Assembly: GCF_003351785.1 (NCBI RefSeq)
Contig: NZ_CP031230.1
Span: 1,116,001 to 1,180,000, forward strand
Direction: 5' to 3'
Length of the DNA stretch: 64,000 nucleotides
Source of the DNA: Sporosarcina sp. PTS2304
Lineage (GTDB): Bacteria > Bacillota > Bacilli > Bacillales_A > Planococcaceae
How positions within the stretch are numbered: the first letter of the stretch is position 1; each line of letters begins with the position of its first letter. This document shows, one piece after another, positions 26,917 to 35,285 of this stretch. Under the pieces are notes generated by a model that saw only the letters and a list, made by a program, of their open reading frames with translations, did no database searches and was not told where the DNA came from. Position numbers and translations under genes: made by a program.

Positions 26917-29028
26917 CTACCATTTTGCCTGCAAATAAATTTTTTCTGGATAGCCGCTCCAAATATAAAAAGCGGATTCCGATACATAACCTTTACTTTG
27001 TAACACCGCTAGCATATTTTCTTTCATTCCGTCTTGTTCAGCAATTTCCGAAACAATTTCCACTGTTTGCTGATGTAAATGTCCTATAGCTGGCGCCACG
27101 GTCTTCACTTTTTCTACATAGCGTTCAAAAGGGAGTTTTCCATTTGAATCTTCCATCATGCTCCACTCAGTTAACTTCTTTGTCGTTGTCATAATCTCAG
27201 AGAAGATATTCGCATTGATGACTCGCATCCACGCATCAGTTATGTCATAACACGTATGCTTTCCGTCCACTACTTCAGACACATATTGAAAAAACCGCTG
27301 CATCAAATAAGCATTTTCCCGAACGTCTACAGGAATAAGCGTACCCAACACTGCCAATGCACCCGCGCGTAAGAAAGCATCACTGACCGTATAATTCCCT
27401 TTCCCTTTAACCGCCGCATGACAAGCGCTTAAGATAACAATCGGCGGAACACGTAATTCGTCAGTAGGCAACCACACACGACCTCCGACAGATAACCCCG
27501 CTACACCTTCGTCATTATATGTACCATGTGCAGATATCACCAACATATCGATATCGCTACGACTATTAATGAATGCTTCTAGATCTTTTACAGATTCCGC
27601 CACTTCATAAAAAATTGAAATCATTTTATTATCCCTATGATGCTCTCTAACGTATGACCAGGCCACATCGGATATTGCCCTAATTTTTTCAGTCTCCGCA
27701 AGACACTCGATCACCAGGACTTTAAAACCTTTGCCTCGACCGATATAATGTTCGTCACGTTGCGGCAATCCATATTGGAATGCAAACGTCAGTGGAGTTA
27801 ACGGACGATACGTAATCGGAATCATATTGCATAACGGATCTGTATAGCCCGGGAGAATTGCTAAACCTACGGGGAAGTCTGTAAAAGCAACGAGCTTGGA
27901 TGAAGCACGAATAAATTCACCCAAATCTACTAATTCAAAACATGCGGCGAGTTCTTTTCCAAACTTCTTCTGCATTCGGTTGATATACCGACTATTTGGT
28001 TTCTTTACATAGATATGTTGTTGCAATTCAGCGAGCGCGTGGAATACTTCCGGAGAAAGCACCTCACCTTCTAACCAAACACCACCAAGGGAAATCGCAC
28101 GTTGGATCCCAAGAAACTCGATCAAGCCTTTTTCTTCCTGACGAATCTCGGGCTCGGCATACTTCGTTTGGTAGCTTTGTCTGAACTTCGGACCACCAGG
28201 AAGTGTCACAACGAGAGCAGAAGGCATGACTTGATAGTTGTTGCGAATCAATTCCTGTGCTTGTTTAGCATCAACCTTATTCAGTTGATCACCTACTTGA
28301 TGATACATATCAGCAACCATCAATGCCTCTTTTTGCATCAACGCTCTGACTCTTGGAGAATAGTCATGTGCTTGTAAAGTAGTCAGTAAAGCGTCAATAT
28401 CACCGTACTGGGTACCTAAAAAGATATTCGGCAAGGCTGAACGAGCTTTGTCTTTATGGAGTACAGGGTGGGTTTTCAGAAACTCCCTATCCACTCCATA
28501 CGTTTTTAACAGTTGCTTTGTTGCTTCCTGAATAGCTTGCCAATGAGTGGCGAGGGATTCTGACGATAACTCATCCATAGTAATCACACCTAGCATAGAA
28601 GGCAACATCGCATGCAGATCAAGCACTTTCTTATAGCAAGAGCTTTCCGTTATGTATAACGTAGGTGGATACTGTTCAATAAGTGTTATATTTTCACCAT
28701 TCATTTTATCAGAAATTAAAAATATATTATGTTGCTGAATACCATCACCTATCGAAAACAACCCATCAGGTGCCTGTACGAAGTCAAACGCATGTCTAGG
28801 TAAGTGCAAACCATACCAAAATGCCTCAGCTACATCTTCTACGATTGGACTGCACAGATGAAAACTCGGTCGATCTTCTCTCGTACGTTCACTATCATAG
28901 ACAATAAAATAATTATGCAAAAACTTCTCTCGAAACACTTCAGCATTCAACACCTGTACACGTCCACAACATTTTTTAAATTTCTTACCACTCCCACAAG
29001 GGCAAGGGTCGTTTCTTTTGGGGATCAT
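26917..29028 (-). CDS. SEC-C motif plus CHAT (caspase-like) domain protein
   Basis: 703 residues, a large cytoplasmic protein with no signal or membrane segment. The N-terminus opens with a SEC-C zinc motif, DPCPCGSGKKFKKCCG (about residues 7-22). A long central part (23-~430) has no family I can name. The C-terminal third (~440-640) is a CHAT-type cysteine peptidase: ISAHGTY with His501 and ILSACHAAVKG with Cys536, the caspase/HetF-associated dyad. CHAT proteins are often effectors in signalling or immunity, usually activated by a partner or repeat protein. None is adjacent: neighbours are thyA and an unrelated kinase operon. The start has GGAGAGAAACC upstream. The combination of motifs is clear; the biological role is not. 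Confidence 0.75.
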   Translation of the reverse strand: MIPKRNDPCPCGSGKKFKKCCGRVQVLNAEVFREKFLHNYFIVYDSERTREDRPSFHLCSPIVEDVAEAFWYGLHLPRHAFDFVQAPDGLFSIGDGIQQHNIFLISDKMNGENITLIEQYPPTLYITESSCYKKVLDLHAMLPSMLGVITMDELSSESLATHWQAIQEATKQLLKTYGVDREFLKTHPVLHKDKARSALPNIFLGTQYGDIDALLTTLQAHDYSPRVRALMQKEALMVADMYHQVGDQLNKVDAKQAQELIRNNYQVMPSALVVTLPGGPKFRQSYQTKYAEPEIRQEEKGLIEFLGIQRAISLGGVWLEGEVLSPEVFHALAELQQHIYVKKPNSRYINRMQKKFGKELAACFELVDLGEFIRASSKLVAFTDFPVGLAILPGYTDPLCNMIPITYRPLTPLTFAFQYGLPQRDEHYIGRGKGFKVLVIECLAETEKIRAISDVAWSYVREHHRDNKMISIFYEVAESVKDLEAFINSRSDIDMLVISAHGTYNDEGVAGLSVGGRVWLPTDELRVPPIVILSACHAAVKGKGNYTVSDAFLRAGALAVLGTLIPVDVRENAYLMQRFFQYVSEVVDGKHTCYDITDAWMRVINANIFSEIMTTTKKLTEWSMMEDSNGKLPFERYVEKVKTVAPAIGHLHQQTVEIVSEIAEQDGMKENMLAVLQSKGYVSESAFYIWSGYPEKIYLQAKW

Positions 29029-29140
29029 GGTTTCTCTCCTTTCTGAAATGGATTGTATAGAGAGTATACCAAATACGTTTGATAGTTTTGGATAACGACT
29101 CCTATTGTGTGTCTCAGTTTAATTATTTGGCATAAAGAAA

Positions 29141-29165
29141 AGAGCAACCGATTGGATGCTCTTAC
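29141..29165 (-). terminator. Probable terminator on the minus strand
   Basis: AGAGCA and its complement TGCTCT surround a 10-base loop; on the minus strand it reads GCTCTTTTCTTT. It would stop transcripts coming from the histidine-kinase operon, about 225 bp away. Confidence 0.55.
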
Positions 29166-29229
29166 ATACTTGACTGTGAATATTTCTATAATTTACTAAC
29201 CAATATATTTACAAAAAACGTGAAATTGT

Positions 29230-29328
29230 TTAATTAAATATAACTTGGTTAGTAGGAAGACTCTCTACTACGTTTACTACTCGTGTAAAGCACCAGATTG
29301 AACCATGAACAAAAGCAATATTCGTCAT
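29230..29328 (-). pseudogene. Possible 32-codon ORF or fragment of an alpha/beta hydrolase
   Basis: In the 359-base gap between the CHAT gene and the histidine-kinase gene, an ATG at 29328 opens 32 codons with a weak ribosome binding site (GATGGAG about 9 bases upstream). The peptide starts MTNIAFVHGSIWC, which resembles the N-terminal strand and oxyanion loop of alpha/beta hydrolases and then stops. I read it as a decayed remnant; a tiny functional peptide cannot be excluded. An imperfect inverted repeat (29195-29254, CTAACCAA ... TTGGTTAG) overlaps the 3' end. Confidence 0.3.
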
Positions 29329-29387
29329 ACTATTAACTCCATCGCTCACCGGTTGCTCATACTACTATACATCGATCCTAGCACCCC

Positions 29388-30305
29388 CTACACCCATTTC
29401 CTAAACGAAACTTCCACTACAAATTCCTCGCCAGCAACTTCAGCCATCACATGTCCGCCTTGCATTTCGACAAGTTGCTGAACAATATGTAAACCTAATC
29501 CAACCCGTTCATTTGTGCGACTAGAGTCCATCCGAAACGTCCGATCAAAAATCCGTTGAATCTTAGCCATGTCAAACGCTTCCACGTCATTGGCAACCCG
29601 TAATCGAATCGTTTTATCATCCTCTATCAGATCTAACCTTACATAACTTTTACTATAAGTTAGCGCATTTTGAATAATATTGGCTACAATCCGATCGGTC
29701 GCTTTCTTATCTGCAAGAATAGGTGAAACTTCACGCTCGCTTATTTGCACCTGTAATTGCTTCTTCTCAAACGCATCATAGAATGTCAGCATCGTTTCTA
29801 CGACTACTTCATTCAGAAAATGCTTCTCCATCACCAATTGTTTATCCAATGAATCCAATTGCGAAAGTTCATAAAACGAATCCACGACATTGGTCAGATG
29901 ATCTATTTTCTTTTGCACAACCGCTAGATACTCGTCCTTTTCTTCTACAGTTAATGTAGGATTCGATAATAATTCTGAAAATCCTTTGATCGACGTTAAA
30001 GGCGTTCGTAAATCATGTGAGATATTAGTAATTTCTCGCTTCAGATTCATTTCTCTCTTATGCATCTGTTGCTGATCCTGCTTAAATAAAAGAATGAGCT
30101 CGTTAATTTTCGCAGCAAATCGAGCCAAGTTCTTATTCTGGCTATGGGTACGAACGACTTCATTGGTACCGAAGTTCTCAATGATTCCCTCTAACTGCCT
30201 CGTCATCTTTTTAATATCCCAATGAAGCACTAGCATTAGACAAACTAGAACAACTAGCAGTGAAACCACTAGCACCACAATCAGTAACCAGCTGCTCACA
30301 TGCAT
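29388..30305 (-). CDS. Sensor histidine kinase (HisKA/HATPase)
   Basis: 305 residues. Two N-terminal hydrophobic stretches merge into one membrane hairpin (~3-30), with a very small extracellular part, so signals probably come from within or via the neighbouring transporter. A short HAMP-like linker leads into a HisKA domain with the phosphorylated His in NISHDLRTPLTSIKG, followed by an N-box (NIIQNALTYSK) and GLGLHIVQQLVEMQGG of the ATP-binding lid. It is the last gene of a response regulator, ABC ATPase, ABC permease, kinase operon; in such operons the pump is often the sensor that triggers the kinase, as in LanFEG-like or bacitracin-type systems. Confidence 0.9.
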   Translation of the reverse strand: MHVSSWLLIVVLVVSLLVVLVCLMLVLHWDIKKMTRQLEGIIENFGTNEVVRTHSQNKNLARFAAKINELILLFKQDQQQMHKREMNLKREITNISHDLRTPLTSIKGFSELLSNPTLTVEEKDEYLAVVQKKIDHLTNVVDSFYELSQLDSLDKQLVMEKHFLNEVVVETMLTFYDAFEKKQLQVQISEREVSPILADKKATDRIVANIIQNALTYSKSYVRLDLIEDDKTIRLRVANDVEAFDMAKIQRIFDRTFRMDSSRTNERVGLGLHIVQQLVEMQGGHVMAEVAGEEFVVEVSFRKWV

Positions 30306-30315
30306 TCACCCTTCC

Positions 30316-31065
30316 TCACTCAATCGTTTGTTTCGCAAACTTCGTCACACCAAGTAGCAAAGCTAGCACCGACAGCAACGCCCCGACAATCCAGAATTGG
30401 TAACCAAAGATTACTGTGTGATTCATGAAGTCTAGTAAGTTTTCATGTAATAACACATCGGGTGCGTACGCATAGACCTCCTGTACAGTAGGAAATGGCC
30501 GTAAAACAATTCGCAGTAAGTCCCCTAAAAGCACAAAAACAACTAGCATAACAATTAAAATATACATTTCGCTGACTTTTACCATTTTCATCGAATGCAT
30601 AGTAAAAAATGCACTCAGTATAATCGGCAACATGTTAACGAGTGCTGTCAAAAAATCGTCAACCGACTGACCATCACTCGTTAGCAACGTCTCGCCCAAG
30701 GCAATCATTAGACCTATTCCAATCACACTCACTACTAAGAAATAACCTAAAGTCAAAATCAGCTTGGACCAGAAAATTGTCGCCCTCGATACCCCAAAAG
30801 AAACTGCATTTTTCAGCAAGGCTGTATCTTTGCCAGTAAGACTGAAATTAAAGAGAAAGCTTACAATGATGATAAACCCACTGCCCCCAATAATATTCGA
30901 ATAGAAGAACCGAGTCGTCGCATAAGGAAAATTCGGATCCGCTTGTTTGGAAGAATACAGCACAGCGGCTACTGCTACAATTAACAATAAACAAACGGCA
31001 CTCGTAATATGCAAAGATTTTTTACGCATCAAGCGGTATTGCTCGCTTTTTAAATAATTAATCAT
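30316..31065 (-). CDS. ABC transporter permease (ABC-2 type)
   Basis: 249 residues from the ATG at 31065, which has GGGGGG 7 bases upstream and overlaps the ATPase stop; the codons before that are too close to the ribosome binding site. About six transmembrane helices are visible, starting with KSLHITSAVCLLLIVAVAAVLY and ending in WIVGALLSVLALLLGVTKF. This is the export partner of the upstream ATPase. It resembles lantibiotic immunity or peptide exporters more than the large BceB-type permease, which has ten helices and a large outer domain. Substrate unknown. Confidence 0.8.
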   Translation of the reverse strand: MINYLKSEQYRLMRKKSLHITSAVCLLLIVAVAAVLYSSKQADPNFPYATTRFFYSNIIGGSGFIIIVSFLFNFSLTGKDTALLKNAVSFGVSRATIFWSKLILTLGYFLVVSVIGIGLMIALGETLLTSDGQSVDDFLTALVNMLPIILSAFFTMHSMKMVKVSEMYILIVMLVVFVLLGDLLRIVLRPFPTVQEVYAYAPDVLLHENLLDFMNHTVIFGYQFWIVGALLSVLALLLGVTKFAKQTIE

Positions 31066-31975
31066 GATCATTCCCCCCAACCAATTCCAAAAAATACTCC
31101 TCTAAATTTCGGGATTCGATTCGGAACTCACTGACGGATACGCCGTGATCTAGTAATAGCCGATTAATCTCTCCGCTGCTCTCGACGTGATTATCAATAA
31201 TGATTACTTGATGAGGAAGCACGGTAAATTGAATGTCAGCATATGCCTGTTCCAATAAAGCTGCAGTTTTGGCTGTATCATCGACCGTCAGCCGAAGTTG
31301 TTTTCGGCTTTTCTGTTGTAGGGAATCTTTACTGACATCCTCGACAATGACACCGTTTTTAATAAAAACAAAACGTGTCGCCAGCAATTGTAACTCGGTT
31401 AAAATATGACTGGATATGAAGATCGTGATCTGTTTTTCTTGATTCAATTGGACCAATAAATTACGCATCTCTCGAATTCCTTCCGCATCCAACCCATTGA
31501 TCGGCTCATCTAGCACTAAACAATCTGGACTGCTCAGCAGACAAAGAGCGATACCTAATCGCTGTTTCATACCCATTGAATAGTTTTTAAAGCGTTTCCT
31601 CTTTTCATTTGCGAGACCGACAATGTCCAATACTTCATCTACACGTTGCTTCTCTACAATACCGCGCTGAATTTGGTAATACGTTAGATTTTGCGTGGCG
31701 GTAAAGTCTGAGAAGAAAGCGGGCGTTTCTACTAAAAAGCCCATCCTTCGCCTGGCATGAACTACGTCACTGCCCGTGGTTCCGAACAACTGGATGTCTC
31801 CTGACGTTGGGCGCATTTGTCCAGCTAGCATTTTAAAAAGCGTCGATTTTCCAGATCCATTCGGTCCAATCAATGCACAGATTTCTCCTTTTTGTATCGA
31901 GAAATCAAGTGGCTGGATAACAGTCACTCCTTTAAACGCTTTCGTTAGTTGATACGTTTGAATAATCGTCTCCAT
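31058..31975 (-). CDS. ABC transporter ATP-binding protein
   Basis: 305 residues. Walker A GPNGSGKST (~38-46), Q-loop, signature YSMGMKQRLGIAL, Walker B CLVLDEPINGLD and a switch His (SSHILTEL) are all present, so the ATPase should be active. The C-terminal ~80 residues form a domain typical of ABC-2 exporters for peptide antibiotics (lantibiotic LanF or BcrA-like). It sits 94 bp after the response regulator and overlaps the permease start by 8 bp. The substrate is likely an antimicrobial peptide or lipid, inferred from family context only. Confidence 0.88.
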   Translation of the reverse strand: METIIQTYQLTKAFKGVTVIQPLDFSIQKGEICALIGPNGSGKSTLFKMLAGQMRPTSGDIQLFGTTGSDVVHARRRMGFLVETPAFFSDFTATQNLTYYQIQRGIVEKQRVDEVLDIVGLANEKRKRFKNYSMGMKQRLGIALCLLSSPDCLVLDEPINGLDAEGIREMRNLLVQLNQEKQITIFISSHILTELQLLATRFVFIKNGVIVEDVSKDSLQQKSRKQLRLTVDDTAKTAALLEQAYADIQFTVLPHQVIIIDNHVESSGEINRLLLDHGVSVSEFRIESRNLEEYFLELVGGNDHD

Positions 31976-32069
31976 AATAGTGGCTCCTTTGCTAAACTTC
32001 TTGATACGTCTATGTTAGCGCAGATTTCTTTAATATCCTGTAAGCGAATCATAAAGAAATCATAAGGAA

Positions 32070-32750
32070 TTACACAAGCATGAATCCAATCCCCCAAATC
32101 GTTTGAATATATTCATCAGAAGTATGTTCAGCCAGTTTCTTGCGGATATTCGACACATGCACACTGATCGTATTATCATCTCCAAAGTACGTCCCTTTCC
32201 AAATCTCTTCGTAAATAGACTTTTTCGAAAACGCACGCTCTGGATTTTTCATGAATAAAGACAAAATATCAAATTCAGCATTGGTCAACTGCAGTTCCTG
32301 TTCGCCTAAAGACACTGCCAGTTTATCTGTATGTAAAGTCAATTCGCGCCAAACAATATTCGTAGTAGCTAGTTGATGAAGATTCGACTTTCGCAACTGA
32401 ACTTCCACTCTCGCTAGCACCTCTTGTGGATGAAACGGCTTCGTTATATAATCATCCGCTCCCATCTTCAATACATTCACTTTATCCTCAATATCTACCT
32501 TTGCCGAAATCACAATGATCGGGATCGAACTTTCCGCTCGAATCTCTTCTATCAATTCCTCACCGCTTTTCCCTGGCAACATTAAGTCCAATATAATTAA
32601 GTCAAAACGAGCCGCTTGCAACTGCAACAAACCTTCCGTTCCCGAATAAGCGGAAATCGTTTCTATACTTTCTGTTGTTAAAATGACACTGAGTAGCTTA
32701 CTGATTTCTGGATCGTCTTCAATAAGTAAAATTCTTTTATTTTCATTCAT
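32070..32750 (-). CDS. OmpR-family response regulator
   Basis: 226 residues from ATG 32750, with ATAGGTGATG upstream. The receiver domain has acidic pocket residues IEDDPE and the phosphoacceptor Asp in LIILDLMLPG, followed by a Thr/Ser and Lys switch (VISAK, ADDYITKPF). The winged-helix DNA-binding domain (~130-225) contains TNAEFDILSLF and ends TIWGIGFMLV. It is the first gene of the regulator-ABC-kinase operon; its 94-bp gap to the ABC gene probably holds a second promoter or an operator that the regulator binds itself. Confidence 0.93.
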   Translation of the reverse strand: MNENKRILLIEDDPEISKLLSVILTTESIETISAYSGTEGLLQLQAARFDLIILDLMLPGKSGEELIEEIRAESSIPIIVISAKVDIEDKVNVLKMGADDYITKPFHPQEVLARVEVQLRKSNLHQLATTNIVWRELTLHTDKLAVSLGEQELQLTNAEFDILSLFMKNPERAFSKKSIYEEIWKGTYFGDDNTISVHVSNIRKKLAEHTSDEYIQTIWGIGFMLV

Positions 32751-32857
32751 CGTCATCACCTATCTTTTTCGTGGATATGGTTATCATAGTATTGAGTATA
32801 CCTAATCTACGGCAAAAGAAAAAACACCCATCATCACAATGAGTGTTCCAACCAAAC

Positions 32858-33445
32858 TTATGAAAGCCATTTCGGCGGCGTATTCTTCGACCAATAAATA
32901 TCCCCAACGGTATGATGCGCCACAAACCCATCTTCCGCCGTATGGTAATGGAAATTATAAAAATACCCATCGATCGGGCGCTTTTCCGTACGTACATGGA
33001 AACGGATCAGATCTTGCTCCGCCGTTTTATCATACACATGGAAAATCTTTTCCGCGTAATCGCCTGAAGGTTGTTCCGTGATCGCAAGACGTCGGTCTGC
33101 AGCATTATGTATAGTCGTCTGAATCACTGCTTCGATTCGAGGGAAAATCTCTGTATCAAACTCGTCCTGAATCTTCGGACCAATACGCGTCCCGAACTTC
33201 TCATACGCTAATACCCTCGCATGATCCACCAACTGCTGATCTTCCAAATACGTCGGCAGCGCAACTAAATCATCAGCGGTTTCTTCAATCGCCAGCGAAT
33301 ATTGCGTATCCCCACTTCGCGCATCCGTCTCATTCGGCTCATCCTTATCTTGAAAACTCAGCCAAATCTCATGACTCGGCGTAATCGCCCCAAGTGTCAA
33401 CACAGCCACCGACGCAATCATCAACCGCTGCAACCACTGCTTCAT
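32858..33445 (-). CDS. ypjP: YpjP-like protein
   Basis: 195 residues from ATG 33445, with GAAGGGAG upstream; neighbouring ATG choices differ by two codons. A signal-like hydrophobic N-terminus (~6-25) is followed by a ~170-residue charged domain with HYHTAEDGFVAHHTVGDIYWSKNTPP at the end. The match is to YpjP of Bacillus, a family of unknown function. In Bacillus it sits near the thymidylate synthase and DHFR genes; here it is upstream of the regulator operon instead. It is transcribed away from the following 26-residue peptide gene. Confidence 0.75.
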   Translation of the reverse strand: MKQWLQRLMIASVAVLTLGAITPSHEIWLSFQDKDEPNETDARSGDTQYSLAIEETADDLVALPTYLEDQQLVDHARVLAYEKFGTRIGPKIQDEFDTEIFPRIEAVIQTTIHNAADRRLAITEQPSGDYAEKIFHVYDKTAEQDLIRFHVRTEKRPIDGYFYNFHYHTAEDGFVAHHTVGDIYWSKNTPPKWLS

Positions 33446-33635
33446 CTTCATCACTCCCTTCAACAAATCGTCATACATCCTACTATCTCATACGAAATCC
33501 ACCACAAAAGGTTTCATCTTTCCTACTTTCATTGTACAATATAATCAAACTTCAATCACACAGTTCACAAAATATTCTCTGATTGCAAGTTAAACGAAAG
33601 TAACCTATACGCTACATACAAAGGGGGTCGCAACA

Positions 33636-33716
33636 ATGGACGTTAACCTACTACTAGGAATCTTTATGCTCGTACTAACTTTATACCTGGCCTCACTATG
33701 TGTCACAAACGGCTAA
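33636..33716 (+). CDS. Short hydrophobic peptide (26 aa), single-pass membrane
   Basis: A small ORF reading MDVNLLLGIFMLVLTLYLASLC plus four residues. It has an excellent AAAGGGGGTC ribosome binding site 5-7 bases before the ATG and ends at a strong hairpin about 55 bases further on, so it looks like its own small transcription unit. The sequence is one hydrophobic helix with a short polar N-terminus and ends in Asn-Gly. Small membrane peptides of this type in Bacillales can be stress-response proteins or toxins of type I pairs. No antisense RNA is visible by eye. Its function is unknown. Confidence 0.5.
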   Translation: MDVNLLLGIFMLVLTLYLASLCVTNG

Positions 33717-33770
33717 CAAAAGCGAAAGACGCCGTTCAGACTCGACAGGCATCTGTAACTAGACGAAACA

Positions 33771-33803
33771 AAGCGCCCACCTATTAACTAGATGGGCGCT
33801 TAT
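33771..33803. terminator. Terminator after the 26-residue peptide gene
   Basis: AAGCGCCCA ... TGGGCGCTT is a perfect 9-bp arm hairpin (33771-33779 and 33793-33801) with A-rich and T-rich flanks. It lies 55 bases after the stop of the peptide gene. Confidence 0.75.
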
Positions 33804-33890
33804 TAACGTCTACTTATTTATTTCCAAAACTCTGAAACCTTCCCCCTTAAAAAACGAACTACTTAGAAACGAATGAAATGGGGAATTCAA

Positions 33891-34439
33891 ATGAAAAAGA
33901 AAGTTTTAATACTTCCGATGTTGCTAATCATTCTTGCCGTCATGAACGTTAAACCCATTCTCACAGCAGCCTGTTCCTGTATGGCTCCACCTACTGCCGA
34001 TTTAGCCCTATCCGAAGCAACTGCTGTTTTTAGTGGGGAAGTGGAAGAAGTTAAGAAAAACACTAAGGACAATGGAAAAACCGTTATTTTTACTGTACAA
34101 GAAACATGGAAAGGAATCGACAGCCAAACGATTTCCGTATTTACCGGCAATGATTCAGCATCCTGCGGAATCAATTTCGAAGTCGGCAAAGAATATTTAG
34201 TCTACGCTCATACAATGGACTCCAACGGAAAAAACATTTTAGCTACTACACTTTGCGACAGAACAGCTGAACTAGCGAACGCTACCGATGACCTTGCATT
34301 AATTGGAGAAGGTCAACTCCCAACACAAACAGAACAACCTGCCGACTCCTCAACAAATCCGTATTACTTATACGCAGGCATAGTAGTCGTTGTAGCATTG
34401 ATTGGGCTATTCATCTGGAAACGTGCTAAGAAGAAGTAA
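33891..34439 (+). CDS. TIMP/netrin-like (NTR) surface protein with C-terminal membrane anchor
   Basis: 182 residues from the ATG at 33891, with TGGGGAA upstream. A signal peptide ends at TAACSC; the mature protein begins with the CSCMAPP motif typical of TIMP-like/NTR domains in Gram-positive bacteria. There follow FSGEVEEVKK and ETWKG strands, SCGINFEVGKEYLVYA, a second late cysteine (TLCDRTAE), then a Pro/Gln/Ser-rich spacer and a C-terminal helix (YAGIVVVVALIGLFIWKRAKKK) that anchors it in the membrane. These proteins are exported and disulfide bonded; whether they inhibit proteases in bacteria is not known. Confidence 0.75.
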   Translation: MKKKVLILPMLLIILAVMNVKPILTAACSCMAPPTADLALSEATAVFSGEVEEVKKNTKDNGKTVIFTVQETWKGIDSQTISVFTGNDSASCGINFEVGKEYLVYAHTMDSNGKNILATTLCDRTAELANATDDLALIGEGQLPTQTEQPADSSTNPYYLYAGIVVVVALIGLFIWKRAKKK

Positions 34440-34461
34440 GTTGGAAAATCACTTATAACAA

Positions 34462-34499
34462 AACGCTCCAACAGACCAAAAATGATCAGTTGGAGCAAA
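34462..34499. terminator. Bidirectional terminator between the TIMP-like and ypiP genes
   Basis: GCTCCAAC (34465-34472) pairs with GTTGGAGC (34489-34496) around a 16-base loop, with flanking A/T runs. It serves the convergent genes ending at 34439 and 34506. Confidence 0.75.
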
Positions 34500-34505
34500 A
34501 TCACA

Positions 34506-35285
34506 TTATTTCTCAAGCACACCATAATGCACTTTCGTATACGGACGGATTTGCTGCACAAAACCAAATCGCTCGAAAACCGGTGACTCATAATGATCCT
34601 TCAACACGACACGGCGCCTACATACCCGCAACGCCTCCGTCACCCATTCCTCAGTCACATGGAAGTCCGCGCCAACCTCACGCAGCACTTCAAAATTAGA
34701 AGCCTCTTCAATCGGCGTCGTAAACATCGGATCCAAAAACACCACATCTCGCGAATTACTCCGACAACTCTTCAAAAACGACACAGCTTCCGAATGAATT
34801 ACTTCCACGCGCGCCATCGCATCCTGCAGCAGAGGAAAATCAATCGGAAAGCGGCACAAGCCAACCTCCGTTAAAAATGCCACCACCGCATCCGCCTCGA
34901 TTCCTTCCACTCGACCATCTGCGCCCACAATACTAGCCGCAATAATCGCATCCGAACCAAGACCGAGCGTACAATCCAAAAACGAATCGCCTCGCATGAG
35001 TTCCGTTGCCGCAACCAACGGATCCACTTCACCTTTACCCATTCGCCTCAACCGATACGTCGCCGAATTCGGATGAAAAAACAACGGCTCCGCACTACCC
35101 CTCTTATAAAACGAATAGCGGTCCTTCCCCGCTACTAGAACATCCGCTTGATAGACGTCCTGCAACTTCGGAATAGACCGCTTCTTTCGTTCCACAGCAA
35201 GCGCCTGCAAGCGAGCCGCAGCTTCTTCTACCAAAGCCACAGACTGCGCATCCGGCCGCCCTGCCGTCGTCACGATCAGCTTCAC
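34506..35285 (-). CDS. ypiP: Class I SAM-dependent methyltransferase (YpiP/RsmJ-like)
   Basis: 259 residues. The start is a GTG at 35285 overlapping the brxA stop in a GTGA arrangement, so translation is probably coupled. The SAM-binding motif I is LDCTLGLGSDAIIAAS, followed by EGIEADAVVAF and VVFLDPMF, the class I Rossmann elements. The fold and motif order resemble RsmJ, which methylates 16S rRNA guanosine 1516 in E. coli, but the Bacillus YpiP substrate is not known. Here it follows the bacilliredoxin brxA. Confidence 0.8.
   Translation of the reverse strand: MKLIVTTAGRPDAQSVALVEEAAARLQALAVERKKRSIPKLQDVYQADVLVAGKDRYSFYKRGSAEPLFFHPNSATYRLRRMGKGEVDPLVAATELMRGDSFLDCTLGLGSDAIIAASIVGADGRVEGIEADAVVAFLTEVGLCRFPIDFPLLQDAMARVEVIHSEAVSFLKSCRSNSRDVVFLDPMFTTPIEEASNFEVLREVGADFHVTEEWVTEALRVCRRRVVLKDHYESPVFERFGFVQQIRPYTKVHYGVLEK

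Noticed and set aside
29388-32750. BceRS-BceAB type bacitracin module
   Set aside because: The permease is too short (249 aa, six helices) and lacks the large extracellular domain of BceB.
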